Assembly (NCBI GenBank): GCA_002839185.1
Contig: PGXO01000004.1
Coordinates: 1-64,000, forward strand
DNA from: Synergistetes bacterium HGW-Synergistetes-1
GTDB lineage: Bacteria; Synergistota; Synergistia; Synergistales; Synergistaceae
Reading direction: 5' to 3'
Length of the DNA stretch: 64,000 bases
Position 1 is the stretch's first letter. Each line of letters begins with the position of its first letter. A model generated the notes under the pieces. It saw only the letters and a program-made list of their open reading frames with translations, ran no database searches and was not told the origin of the DNA. A program made the position numbers and the translations under genes. Of the stretch, positions 43,926 to 52,939 are shown piece by piece.

Positions 43926-45316
43926 AAAAGACAAGGTCGACTAAAAAAACTAATGCTGCCACATCTGCAGCATCGGATAGCGCGCCGAAACTCATCGATG
44001 AAACCATAGAGGAAATAACCGAAGATATCTTACTTGACCTGAACGATTTTTCAGATCCGGAAAAGGGCGATATATGCGGTCCTGCCAACATAGAGGATGA
44101 GTTACTTGAAACTCATGACAGTACTGATCTGGACGAAGATATTAAGGTCATCTGCGCAGAGGAGGATGAGAGTATCTCCGAGGTCGAGGCAGTAAAAGGG
44201 GATAGCAGTGAAGATGGTGATCCTGCAGATTACACCGCCTACATCGACAACGTAAGGGATCTGCTGCATGAGGGCAGAGAGAAGGGCTTTGTGACCTATG
44301 AGGACATAGAGAAGCACATGCCTAAGGATTTCCTCACAGCGGATATTCTTGACAGCCTTTACATGAACCTTATGGAGCTTGGTGTAGACGTAGTTGATGA
44401 ACCGAAGACAAAAGTAGACCCATCTGAGGGTGAGCATATCCTCCCAACTAACGCCAATAACGAAGAGATGGGAGATCTTGAAGATCTTCCCCTGTCGGAT
44501 CCTGTCCGCATGTATCTGAGGGAGATAGGCAAAATACCTCTCCTGACATCGGAAGACGAAGTTTCGCTTGCAAAGGGAGTAGAGGCAGGGGACATGACCT
44601 CGAAAGACAAGCTTGTTGAGGCGAACCTGAGGCTGGTCGTCAGCATTGCAAAAAAATATATAGGCAGGGGGATGCTCTTCCTTGACCTGATCCAGGAGGG
44701 AAACCTCGGCCTTATCCGCGCTGTTGAGAAGTTCGATTACCGAAAGGGTTACAAGTTCAGCACTTATGCCACATGGTGGATAAGGCAGGCTATAACAAGA
44801 GCGATAGCGGACCAGGCAAGGACGATAAGAATACCTGTCCACATGGTAGAGACGATAAACAAGCTGATCAGAGTCTCAAGACAGCTTGTCCAAAGGCTGG
44901 GGAGAGAACCGGCCGCTGAAGAGATAGCAGCTGAAATGGAGATAGCGTCTGACCGTGTTGAGGAGATACAGAGGATAGCACAGGAACCTGTCTCACTTGA
45001 AACTCCCATCGGTGAGGAAGAAGACAGCCAGCTTGGTGATTTTCTTGAAGACAAGGATCTCCCAAGCCCTGAAGAAGCCGCGGCAAGCCAGATATTGAGA
45101 GAGCAGCTTGATGAAATGCTTGATGACCTTACAGACCGTGAACGTGAAGTCCTTAGGCTGAGGTTCGGCCTTGAAGATGGACACGCACACACTCTGGAAG
45201 AGGTTGGCAGGCGTTTTGGTGTTACAAGGGAAAGGATCCGCCAGATAGAAGCCAAGGCGTTGCGAAAGCTTCGTCATCCAAGCAGAAGCAAAAAATTAAA
45301 AGATTTCCTGGAATAG
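43922..45316 (+). CDS. rpoD: Primary sigma factor RpoD (sigma-70)
   Basis: 464 aa. The N-terminal 110 residues are strongly acidic with a region 1.1-like segment ([22 protein letters not shown]). Regions 1.2 ([17 protein letters not shown]), 2 ([37 protein letters not shown], quoted here as [20 protein letters not shown] then [17 protein letters not shown]), 3 and 4 ([20 protein letters not shown]) are complete. It recognises the TTGACA/TATAAT promoters noted in this window. Confidence 0.97.
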   Translation: MKKTRSTKKTNAATSAASDSAPKLIDETIEEITEDILLDLNDFSDPEKGDICGPANIEDELLETHDSTDLDEDIKVICAEEDESISEVEAVKGDSSEDGDPADYTAYIDNVRDLLHEGREKGFVTYEDIEKHMPKDFLTADILDSLYMNLMELGVDVVDEPKTKVDPSEGEHILPTNANNEEMGDLEDLPLSDPVRMYLREIGKIPLLTSEDEVSLAKGVEAGDMTSKDKLVEANLRLVVSIAKKYIGRGMLFLDLIQEGNLGLIRAVEKFDYRKGYKFSTYATWWIRQAITRAIADQARTIRIPVHMVETINKLIRVSRQLVQRLGREPAAEEIAAEMEIASDRVEEIQRIAQEPVSLETPIGEEEDSQLGDFLEDKDLPSPEEAAASQILREQLDEMLDDLTDREREVLRLRFGLEDGHAHTLEEVGRRFGVTRERIRQIEAKALRKLRHPSRSKKLKDFLE

Positions 45317-45325
45317 ATAAATAGT

Positions 45326-45371
45326 TTGTGAAAAGACATCACAAGTCTGTTTGTTAAGAAAATATTAATAA
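45326..45371. repeat. Two adjacent inverted repeats after rpoD
   Basis: TTGTGA-N7-TCACAA (45326-45344) and TTGTTAA-N7-TTAATAA (45351-45371, one mismatch). The half-sites look like those of Rex or CRP-type regulators but the spacing is wrong for the Rex consensus (N4 between 7-mers). The first could be a weak rpoD terminator. The rest of the 45317-45523 gap is AT-rich without a gene. Confidence 0.35.
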
Positions 45372-45462
45372 TACTTATTTATTTTGCGTAAATTTGTCAT
45401 TAAACGTTTTATGTTGATAAATTATGGCTGTGTGTTTTGCTATTGTGAAAGTTTGATAATTA

Positions 45463-45491
45463 TTGCACGAGCGGTCGATATGGATTATACT
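45463..45491 (+). promoter_or_regulatory. Candidate promoter of the S4-protein/eno unit
   Basis: TTGCAC, 17-bp spacer, TATACT (45486-45491), 33 bp before the S4-domain gene. Confidence 0.5.
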
Positions 45492-45523
45492 TTCTTTGGC
45501 ATTGCTGGGATGGTGATCATCTT

Positions 45524-45796
45524 TTGAGACTTGATAAGTACCTGAAACTTTCGAGACTGATCAAACGCAGGACTCTGGCACAGGATATGGTTGAGATAGG
45601 CGCAGTTAGGATCAATGGTAAAACCTGCAAATCTGCTGCGGAAGTAAGGACCGGCGACACGATCGAAGTTGCCTACCCTGGCAGAATAGTGAGAGTTAGT
45701 GTGCTGACATCCGACGAAACTCAGCTTAAAAGAAACGCAGTTCCGTATGAGTTGCTCGAAGAAAAGAGAGTTGACAGGGAAGAACGTCCCTGGTGA
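45524..45796 (+). CDS. S4-domain RNA-binding protein (RqcP/Hsp15-like)
   Basis: 90 aa. The S4 fold is seen in MRLDKYLKLSRLIKRRTLAQDM and AVRINGKTCKSAAEVRTGDT. Proteins of this size and sequence (YabO/RqcP, Hsp15) bind 50S ribosomes with obstructed peptidyl-tRNA and support ribosome-associated quality control. TTG start with GGTGATC upstream. It precedes eno by 26 bp and probably shares its transcript. Confidence 0.85.
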   Translation: MRLDKYLKLSRLIKRRTLAQDMVEIGAVRINGKTCKSAAEVRTGDTIEVAYPGRIVRVSVLTSDETQLKRNAVPYELLEEKRVDREERPW

Positions 45797-45822
45797 ATTA
45801 CCTAAGAAGGGGGTAGGCTCAA

Positions 45823-47106
45823 TTGTCATACATTACTAATGTCCATGGCAGAGAAGTACTCGATTCAAGAGGCTTTCCGACTGTTGAGGTGGAGGTGACT
45901 CTCGACTCGGGTATCATTGGAAAAGCCAGCGTCCCGTCCGGTTCCTCTACCGGAACATATGAGGCCCACGAACTTAGAGACTGTGACAGCGGAAGGTATA
46001 TGGGCAAAGGAGTACTTAAAGCAGTACAAAATATTAATGAGATAATCTCCCCTGCCCTAAGAGGAATGGACCCCCTTGAGCAGGATCAGATAGACACCGT
46101 GCTGATACAGCTTGACGGAACTCTTCACAAAAAGAAACTGGGAGCTAATGCAATACTGGGAGTATCTCTAGCTGCTGCCAGGACAGCGGCTTACTCAAAA
46201 AATATCCCGCTCTGGAGATATCTGGGCGGACTCAATGCCAACCTTATGCCTATCCCGCTTATGAACATAATAAACGGAGGCACTCACGCAAACAACAATC
46301 TTAACATCCAGGAATTCCTCATCATACCCCATGGAGCTCCCTCTTTTACAGAAGCTCTGCGTATGGGGGCTGAGACATACCATGCGCTGAGCCGTATCCT
46401 TACAAAGTACAACAAATCGACAGGTACCGGAGATGAAGGCGGTTTTGCCTCTGATTTCAGAGACCAGGAAGAGGTGCTTGATTTTATGCTTATGGCTATC
46501 CGCAGCGCCGGCTATCAGCCTGGCAGGGATATATCCATTGGTCTGGATATAGCGGCAAACCAGTTTTACTGCAAAGGAGCATACCAGTTCCACGGCAGTG
46601 ACTACAAATATACCGCGAGTGAACTTATAGATATATATGAACTTATGTGTGAAAAATATCCCATCATCTCGATAGAGGACGGGCTTGCAGAGGATGACTG
46701 GCAGGGCTGGATAGACATGACAAAAAGATTGTCGCACAAAATCCAGCTTATAGGTGACGATATTTTTGTTACTCACACTGACAGGCTTCAGATTGGAATG
46801 GACAGGGGAGCGGCGAACGCGGTCCTTGTTAAGCCAAACCAGATAGGGACATTAACTGAGACTCTCAAGCTTGTTGAGATGGCTAGACGCGGAGGCTACA
46901 GGACAATCATTTCTCACCGCTCAGGAGAGACTGCTGACTGTTTTATCGCAGACCTGGCTGTAGCAACAGGTGCCGGGCAGATCAAAGCAGGAGCGCCGAG
47001 AGGGATCGAACGTCTCAGGAAATATAACCGCCTGATACTTATAGAAGAATCCCTTCAGGGACGCTCACATTTTGCCGGTCCGGACATGACCATAAGCCGG
47101 AAGTGA
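45823..47106 (+). CDS. eno: Enolase
   Basis: 427 aa. Interconverts 2-phosphoglycerate and phosphoenolpyruvate. Start ITNVHGREVLDSRGFPTVEV, NIINGGTHANNNLNIQEF, general acid region GDEGGFASD, metal ligands in SIEDGLAEDDW and GDDIFVTH, and the signature VLVKPNQIGTLTET. TTG start with AAGGGGG upstream. Normal length. Followed 99 bp later by rex. Confidence 0.97.
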   Translation: MSYITNVHGREVLDSRGFPTVEVEVTLDSGIIGKASVPSGSSTGTYEAHELRDCDSGRYMGKGVLKAVQNINEIISPALRGMDPLEQDQIDTVLIQLDGTLHKKKLGANAILGVSLAAARTAAYSKNIPLWRYLGGLNANLMPIPLMNIINGGTHANNNLNIQEFLIIPHGAPSFTEALRMGAETYHALSRILTKYNKSTGTGDEGGFASDFRDQEEVLDFMLMAIRSAGYQPGRDISIGLDIAANQFYCKGAYQFHGSDYKYTASELIDIYELMCEKYPIISIEDGLAEDDWQGWIDMTKRLSHKIQLIGDDIFVTHTDRLQIGMDRGAANAVLVKPNQIGTLTETLKLVEMARRGGYRTIISHRSGETADCFIADLAVATGAGQIKAGAPRGIERLRKYNRLILIEESLQGRSHFAGPDMTISRK

Positions 47107-47205
47107 TATTGTTCCTGAGGAAAGCAAAAGAGCAGAAGATAAGGATCGCTAATATTTTGAGAGCCCAATAAATTTTTATTCAGCTAATACCAGGAGGTGC
47201 GTTGT

Positions 47206-47838
47206 ATGAAGGTGGCAGAACCGACCGTCGAGAGGCTGATCCAGTATTATCGGCTGCTGATCCAGATGAAGGAAGAGGAACGCAAGGTCGTATCATCGCT
47301 TCAGATAGGAGAGATCCTTGGAATAAAGGCAAGCCAGGTGCGCAAGGACCTTTCATATTTTGGAGAGATTGGTAAAAGAGGTGTGGGATACCACGTGAAC
47401 CGCCTCTGCCTGCATATTGAGAATATACTCGCCTCTCCCAAGGTATGGAAGGTGGCTCTCGCCGGAGTGGGCAACCTTGGTACAGCCCTTATGGGACATG
47501 CCGCATTCCAGAGTTACAAGTTTGACGTTGATGCTCTCTTTGACGTTGACCCTGAAAAAGTCGGACAGGAGATAATGGGGGTCAAATGCTGGCATGTTGA
47601 TGAAATTGCAAAAGTCATGGAGGAACGGGACATTGAAGTGCTTATTCTCGCTGTTCCTGCTTCAGCGGCGCAGAACTGTGTTGACAAGGCAGTTCACTCT
47701 CCCTCGCTGAAAGGCATTCTTGCTTTTACTCCAGCTACTGTAGTTGTTCCTGAAAAGATACTTTTTTACAGGGTGGACATATTCGTAGAGCTTGAGAAAC
47801 TCCTGTTTTTCCTTAAAGAGAGAGAAGGAAAGCACTAA
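47206..47838 (+). CDS. rex: Redox-sensing transcriptional repressor Rex
   Basis: 210 aa. Rex senses the NADH/NAD+ ratio and represses fermentation and respiration genes when NADH is low. N-terminal winged helix (ERKVVSSLQIGEILGIKASQ, VRKDLSYFGEIGKRGVGY) and Rossmann motif ALAGVGNLGTAL are present, with the C-terminal domain-swap helix FVELEKLLFFLKER. ATG at 47206 with GGAGGTG 6 bases before; an in-frame GTG at 47197 lies inside that site. Confidence 0.95.
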   Translation: MKVAEPTVERLIQYYRLLIQMKEEERKVVSSLQIGEILGIKASQVRKDLSYFGEIGKRGVGYHVNRLCLHIENILASPKVWKVALAGVGNLGTALMGHAAFQSYKFDVDALFDVDPEKVGQEIMGVKCWHVDEIAKVMEERDIEVLILAVPASAAQNCVDKAVHSPSLKGILAFTPATVVVPEKILFYRVDIFVELEKLLFFLKEREGKH

Positions 47839-47896
47839 CATTAATTTTATTACACAAAGAGCCTAAGTCATGATAAAATAACCAGCGTTACTTTTG

Positions 47897-47920
47897 ACCA
47901 AAATTAAAATTTGGTTTTTA
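47897..47920 (+). terminator. Terminator after rex
   Basis: Short stem ACCAAA/TTTGGT with loop ATTAAAA, then TTTTT. Weak AT-rich intrinsic terminator. The overlapping TTGACC at 47894 could also be the -35 of a yajC promoter. Confidence 0.5.
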
Positions 47921-47956
47921 TAAAAAATATATTATATACGTTAAGGAGGAATTAAT

Positions 47957-48373
47957 TTGGGTGGACAGCAGGGCGGACTTGTAGGCATGATGCTTCCTCT
48001 CGCTATGTTTGCGGCGATCTTCTATTTTATGATCATTCGCCCGCAGAAGAAAAAGCAGAAGGCACATGAGGAAATGCTTGCAAGTATCAGCAGAGGTTCT
48101 ACGATAATTACAGCTGGCGGTTTCTTTGGAATAGTAAGAGAGGTCCTTGATGACAGCTACATCATTGAGCTTGACGAAGGCATAAAGGCAAGGATACTCA
48201 AAAGTTCTGTCTCAATGAAAAAAACCGACGGCGGAATGGATACAAAACCGAAGAAAAAGAAGCTTAAGAAGTCGGAAACACCGGCGGAAACAGCTGAAGA
48301 GTCTGTGAAGGAAGCTGAAGTCGTTGAAGCTGAAATTGAAGAAGCAGACGATACAGTAAAGGAAGAGGTCTAG
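47957..48373 (+). CDS. yajC: Preprotein translocase subunit YajC
   Basis: 138 aa. Small membrane partner of SecDF. One N-terminal membrane segment (LVGMMLPLAMFAAIFYFMII) is followed by the family motif RPQKKKQKAHEEMLASISRG and STIITAGGFFGIV. The C-terminus has an unusual extension of about 45 residues that changes from lysine-rich (KPKKKKLKKSE) to strongly acidic (EAEVVEAEIEEADD). TTG start with AAGGAGG upstream. Confidence 0.93.
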   Translation: MGGQQGGLVGMMLPLAMFAAIFYFMIIRPQKKKQKAHEEMLASISRGSTIITAGGFFGIVREVLDDSYIIELDEGIKARILKSSVSMKKTDGGMDTKPKKKKLKKSETPAETAEESVKEAEVVEAEIEEADDTVKEEV

Positions 48374-48408
48374 ATCTTAGTTTAAATTGAAGTAAGTTGT
48401 GTATTTAT

Positions 48409-48446
48409 ACGGAGAGGACAACTACATTGTCCACTCCGTTTTCTTT
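48409..48446 (+). terminator. Hairpin with U-tract between yajC and secD
   Basis: Stem ACGGAG-A-GGACAA (48409-48421) with TTGTCC-A-CTCCGT (48427-48439), loop CTACA, one A-A mismatch, followed by TTTTCTTT. Classical intrinsic terminator lying 27 bp before the secD start, so it probably attenuates or separates secDF transcription from yajC. Confidence 0.8.
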
Positions 48447-48465
48447 GCAAGGAGGCGCTTTCTTT

Positions 48466-49848
48466 ATGGTAAAAAGAGACAAATGGCGGTTGGTCTTTAT
48501 TCTGGCCGTGATTCTTATAGCTGCATTCATAGTTTTCCCGATACAGGGCAAGGTTCGTTTGGGACTTGACCTGATGGGCGGTGTACACATAGTCCTGCAG
48601 GCAAAAGGGACCCCTGAAAATCCTGTCACATCAGACAGTATAGAAAGACTCCTTGCTGTGCTGAGGAGCCGCATCGACCAGTACGGGATCGCAGAGCCGG
48701 TCATTCAGAGACAGGGTGAGGACCGAATTGCAGTGGATCTCCCCGGTATCGAAGACCCTGAAGCGGCACTTGACCTCATTGGAAGGACCGCGGTACTGGA
48801 GTTCCGACAGGTGCTTGGAGAATCACCAAGGGTACCTGCTGAGCCGGTACGTTCAAACTATGACAGCGATGAACAGTTCAAGGCGGCTCAGGACCGCTGG
48901 CAGCAGGCCAAAAACGAGGTCAATGAATATGTCAGGCAGATGGAAGATGCTGTAAAGGCAAACCCCGATATCGTTGTAGGTAAAGGTGAAGACGGTGCGG
49001 CTTATCTACTGGGTAAGGCATATGTCACAGGTAAAGATCTTACCAAGGCCGACACTACCTTTGATCAGTTTGGTAAAGCTGCGGTGTCTCTGAAGTTCAA
49101 CACAGAAGGCGCTAAGCTTTTTGATGAGGCTACAGCAGCTAATGTAGGCAAACAGATCGCGATCCTTCTTGATGGAATGGTTATTTCCGCCCCTGTGGTC
49201 CAGCAGCGCATTTCAGGAGGAGAGGCACAGATAACGGGTAAATTTTCCACTCCTGAGGCAAACAGACTTGCTATAATGCTCAGGGCAGGTGCACTTCCCG
49301 TAGCGGTCGAGATACTCGAAAACAGGTCTGTTGGCCCGACGCTTGGCGCAGATTCTATCAAGCAGGGCATACGCTCCGGTCTTATAGGAGCGGCGTTAGT
49401 TGTGGTATTCATGCTTATATACTACGGCTTCCTAGGTATAGCGGCAAACCTGGCACTTTGCGTGGCAATGCTCCTTGTAATGGCGAGTCTGATATTCCTT
49501 AAATCAACCCTAACTCTTCCGGGTATCGGGGGAATAATACTCACAATAGGAATGGCTGTCGACGGCAACATTCTCATTTACGAGCGCATGAAGGAAGAGC
49601 TGATGTCAGGGAAGACACAGATGGCAGCACTGGACGCAGGTTTCAGAAAGGCTCTTGTTGTCATACTTGACTCGAACATAACCACACTGATCGCCGCGGC
49701 AGTATTGTTCTATTTCGGAAGCGGCCCCATCAGAGGTTTTGCTGTGACACTTAGTATAGGTGTTATTTCCGCAGTTTTCTGCAATGTGGTCGTCACAAGA
49801 TCGCTGCTCGGCGTAATGCTTTCAAACCGTAAAATGAAAACGCTATAG
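48466..49848 (+). CDS. secD: Protein translocase subunit SecD
   Basis: 460 aa. SecDF uses the proton (or sodium) gradient to pull preproteins through SecYEG. N-terminal membrane anchor then LGLDLMGGVHIVLQAKG, the periplasmic domain, and a five-helix RND-like membrane block with GMAVDGNILIYERMKEE. Start at MVKRDKWRL has GGAGGCG about 9 bases upstream; an upstream frame extension lies in the terminator hairpin and is rejected. secF follows 15 bp later. Confidence 0.95.
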   Translation: MVKRDKWRLVFILAVILIAAFIVFPIQGKVRLGLDLMGGVHIVLQAKGTPENPVTSDSIERLLAVLRSRIDQYGIAEPVIQRQGEDRIAVDLPGIEDPEAALDLIGRTAVLEFRQVLGESPRVPAEPVRSNYDSDEQFKAAQDRWQQAKNEVNEYVRQMEDAVKANPDIVVGKGEDGAAYLLGKAYVTGKDLTKADTTFDQFGKAAVSLKFNTEGAKLFDEATAANVGKQIAILLDGMVISAPVVQQRISGGEAQITGKFSTPEANRLAIMLRAGALPVAVEILENRSVGPTLGADSIKQGIRSGLIGAALVVVFMLIYYGFLGIAANLALCVAMLLVMASLIFLKSTLTLPGIGGIILTIGMAVDGNILIYERMKEELMSGKTQMAALDAGFRKALVVILDSNITTLIAAAVLFYFGSGPIRGFAVTLSIGVISAVFCNVVVTRSLLGVMLSNRKMKTL

Positions 49849-49863
49849 AAGGAGGCGCTGTTA

Positions 49864-50745
49864 ATGGTTGCTTTTAATGCATCAAAACTGAATTTACCAT
49901 TCATGAAATACAGACTTTACGCCATTGTGATAAGCCTCGTTCTAGTGGCTGCTTCTCTCGGTCTGATAGCTACGAAAGGACTGAACCTGAGCGTTGACTT
50001 CACCGGGGGCCTCGTGTTGCAGGTCGAATTCTCTTCTCCGGTGCAGGTCTCAGATATACGTGCCAGTCTTAGCGAGATCGGACAAGGACAGGCAATAATC
50101 CAAGCTTATGACAACAATGAAGTGCTGATACGTTTCCAGGCGCAGGATGAAGAGGTAAGGAGAGAGGTACTAGAAACCCTGAAAAAGGATTTCGGCGGGC
50201 TGAAAATTCTCAAGATAGACAAAGTAGGTCCAGTGGTAGGGCAGGAGCTTCGCACTCAGGCTTTTATAGCTCTAAGTCTTGCCCTGGTCGGAATCCTTCT
50301 CTACATGGCATTCCGTTTCAAGTTCAGGTTTGGTGTTGCTGCCGTCCTTGCCCTGATGCATGACTCCATAATAATGCTCGGCGTATATAGCCTTACTGGC
50401 AAGGAAGTCTCAGTGGCTTTTATAGCTGCGATACTTACTGTAGTAGGTTACTCACTCAATGACACCATCGTTGTCCTTGACCGTGTACGTGAAAACTGGA
50501 CAGCAGTAAGGACAAAGGGAGTCGTCGAACTTGTCGATATGTCTATCAATCAGACACTTGCCAGAACAATAAATACATCCTTAACGACTTTGCTGCCGGT
50601 AATTGCAATGTTTATATTCGGTGGAGAAGTTATAAGCAATTTTGCTTTTGCTTTCCTTGTAGGCATAATAGTTGGTACTTACAGCTCAATATACATAGCA
50701 AGCTCAATTGTGGCTGAGTGGTATCTTCGCTATCCGAAATTCTAA
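49864..50745 (+). CDS. secF: Protein translocase subunit SecF
   Basis: 293 aa. Partner of SecD. Anchor segment, then LSVDFTGGLVLQVEF, and the membrane block with the family motif VVGYSLNDTIVVLDRVREN and NQTLARTINTSLTTLLPV. Normal length. GAAGGAGG ribosome binding site. Followed by a strong terminator. Confidence 0.96.
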   Translation: MVAFNASKLNLPFMKYRLYAIVISLVLVAASLGLIATKGLNLSVDFTGGLVLQVEFSSPVQVSDIRASLSEIGQGQAIIQAYDNNEVLIRFQAQDEEVRREVLETLKKDFGGLKILKIDKVGPVVGQELRTQAFIALSLALVGILLYMAFRFKFRFGVAAVLALMHDSIIMLGVYSLTGKEVSVAFIAAILTVVGYSLNDTIVVLDRVRENWTAVRTKGVVELVDMSINQTLARTINTSLTTLLPVIAMFIFGGEVISNFAFAFLVGIIVGTYSSIYIASSIVAEWYLRYPKF

Positions 50746-50761
50746 AAACAATTTTTATTTA

Positions 50762-50792
50762 AAAGAGAGGCATTGTGCCTCTCTTTTTTTTT
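50762..50792 (+). terminator. Terminator of secDF
   Basis: Stem AAAGAGAGGCA/TGCCTCTCTTT with a 2-4 nt loop followed by a long T-run. Begins 17 bp after the secF stop. Confidence 0.95.
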
Positions 50793-50874
50793 GTCTCTTT
50801 ATCATCATTTTGTTGTATTATAGATGTTCAATCAGTAAAGCATTTTTGATTGCTTGCCTATGAGGAGGGGTTTT

Positions 50875-51246
50875 ATGAAGAGCTATATTCTCGCTATAAC
50901 CGTTACCATGTTTCTGTCTGCGCTTTTTGCTTTTCAGAACATAGGGGATGTTACAGTCAGGTTTCTTGTATTTGAATGGGTCCTTCCGCAGGGAGTATGG
51001 GAAGTTCTTGTCTTCTGTGCCGGCGCAGCGATAATGTGGATATTCTCTATTTTTTCCATGTTTGAGGTTAGAGGCAAGTATAAAAAAGAACTGAAAACAA
51101 AGGATGAAAAGATCGCTGCCGTAGAGAGAGAAAAAAAGACGATACTCGAATCAGTCGCAGCAGCCAGAAATCCTTTCCCCACAAACGAAGAACCCGGCCA
51201 GACACACTACACAGAGGTAAATACACCTGGCGGAACGGTCGAGTAG
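50875..51246 (+). CDS. LapA-like (LPS assembly protein A domain) membrane protein
   Basis: 123 aa. Two N-terminal membrane segments (SYILAITVTMFLSALFAFQN and WEVLVFCAGAAIMWIFSIFS) separated by NIGDVTVRFLVFEWVLP, followed by a charged coiled-coil-like segment (YKKELKTKDEKIAAVEREKK). This matches the LapA/YciS domain layout. The proteins are linked to LPS synthesis control in Enterobacteria, but in distant phyla the role is unproven. ATG at 50875 with GAGGAGGGG upstream. It is followed 2 bp later by recJ. Confidence 0.75.
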   Translation: MKSYILAITVTMFLSALFAFQNIGDVTVRFLVFEWVLPQGVWEVLVFCAGAAIMWIFSIFSMFEVRGKYKKELKTKDEKIAAVEREKKTILESVAAARNPFPTNEEPGQTHYTEVNTPGGTVE

Positions 51247-51248
51247 TT

Positions 51249-52907
51249 TTGGTAGTAATTTGCTCAAAAGATGAACTAAACATTTACAGACCCGGGAATA
51301 CAGCGGTTGAAATTGCTGCCCGCCTGGACTGCTCTCTATTTCAGGCCGCGCTGCTGGAGATGAGGGGAGTGACCTCGGAGACCAGTGATTCAGTGATAAA
51401 AAGCTGGATATCTCCTGATATGGAGAGCATGCTGGGCTCACTGGCTCTTGGTGAGACCAATTCGCTTGCTGTTGACATATTCAGGGCACTGGACGAAGAA
51501 TCTGACGTGGTCGTGTACGGCGACTATGATGTCGACGGAATATCAGCAACAGCCCTTGCAGTTGAAATGGTCCTCCACAAGAAGGCAAGCGTGAGGTATT
51601 TCATCCCTCACCGTTTCAACCAGGGATATGGACTGCACTCGGATGTAGCGACAAGCATTGCCAAACGGAAGTGTGATCTTGTCGTGGTCGTTGACTGCGG
51701 AACTCAGGATGTCGGATCAGTGAAACTCATAAAGGAGAGCGGTATTCCGGTCGTTATTATTGACCACCACCTCGCTGAAGGCGAACTTGCAATCTCAGAC
51801 ACCATGGTAAACCCCCAGATCGGCGGTGACATCACTGCCAAAAGGCTTTGTGCTGCTGGGGTGATATGGTGCTGGGCATGGCAGAATCAGCTTCTTCCCA
51901 GGGAAAAGCTGCAAAAACTCCTTGACCTTGTTGCATTGGCAACTATTGCTGACTGTGTTTCCCTTGCCTCGCCCCTGAACAGAGTACTTGTTCAGAGAGG
52001 TCTGGACGTGCTAAGGAGAACTCCGAGGTCAGGTCTTGCCATACTTATGGAAAAACTTGGAATAAACTCCTCAGTTCTAGATCCGGAAGACCTTGCAATG
52101 AAGATAATTCCCTGCCTCAACGCAGCAGGAAGACTATATTTCGCAGACCTTGCAGTAAAAATTCTATTTAATGCTGACGATCTTCATGAGAAGGTCGATC
52201 AAATTATAGATCTAAACAAAAAAAGAAGAGAGCTCTCTTCTAAGATCCTTGAGCAGGTGGATGGTGAACAGGCAGAACCATACCAGTATGTCCTGACAGA
52301 CAAGGATTGGTCTGTAGGGGTACTTAGCAGTGTTGCCAGCAGGATATGCAGCCAGAGAAACGCTCCTGTAGCCCTTGTGGCCTCAGTAGGAGATATTATG
52401 AGGGGTACACTGAGAATGCCCGCGGGTGGAGATGCAGTCGGCATATTGAAGGCCCTCGCTCCGAAGTTGAACACGTGGGGCGGACATCGCCTTGCTGCAG
52501 GTTTCAGCGTGAAATTTGACAACTGGCAGGAAGTCAGAGATGAAATGGAAAAGATGCTCTCAAGGGTAAAAGTATCAAGCGACAAAGAAGATCTTTTGTA
52601 CTGGTCGCCCTCTGAACTTGACCTCAATGCATGGTATGAAGCTGAAAAACTTGGACCTTTCGGCATGGACAATCCATCTCCTAAGTTATATTCCCCTTAC
52701 AATGGCAATATTAAGATACTGCCTCTGGGGAAGAACGGAAAGCATGTGAAGATAGATCTGGGCGAATCAACGCTCCTAGGTTTCGGAGCGGCTGAGATCG
52801 TTAAGGACAGAGAAAGCCTGATGGGCTGGGTATACAGACCTCGTTTGGACACATGGCGGAACGTGACCTCCCTTCAGCTTGTCCTGGAAAAAATGGTAAC
52901 AGTCTAG
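51249..52907 (+). CDS. recJ: Single-stranded-DNA-specific exonuclease RecJ
   Basis: 552 aa. 5'-3' single-strand exonuclease of the DHH superfamily, acting in recombination and repair. Motif I VVYGDYDVDGISATAL (residues about 88-103), motif III VIIDHHLAEGE, and the DHHA1 motif GGHRLAAGFSV are present, followed by the OB-fold region. TTG start 2 bp after the previous stop; no other good start nearby. Normal length. Confidence 0.93.
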   Translation: MVVICSKDELNIYRPGNTAVEIAARLDCSLFQAALLEMRGVTSETSDSVIKSWISPDMESMLGSLALGETNSLAVDIFRALDEESDVVVYGDYDVDGISATALAVEMVLHKKASVRYFIPHRFNQGYGLHSDVATSIAKRKCDLVVVVDCGTQDVGSVKLIKESGIPVVIIDHHLAEGELAISDTMVNPQIGGDITAKRLCAAGVIWCWAWQNQLLPREKLQKLLDLVALATIADCVSLASPLNRVLVQRGLDVLRRTPRSGLAILMEKLGINSSVLDPEDLAMKIIPCLNAAGRLYFADLAVKILFNADDLHEKVDQIIDLNKKRRELSSKILEQVDGEQAEPYQYVLTDKDWSVGVLSSVASRICSQRNAPVALVASVGDIMRGTLRMPAGGDAVGILKALAPKLNTWGGHRLAAGFSVKFDNWQEVRDEMEKMLSRVKVSSDKEDLLYWSPSELDLNAWYEAEKLGPFGMDNPSPKLYSPYNGNIKILPLGKNGKHVKIDLGESTLLGFGAAEIVKDRESLMGWVYRPRLDTWRNVTSLQLVLEKMVTV

Positions 52908-52939
52908 CGATCTTTAACGAACGGCTCGGTGGTGCATAA

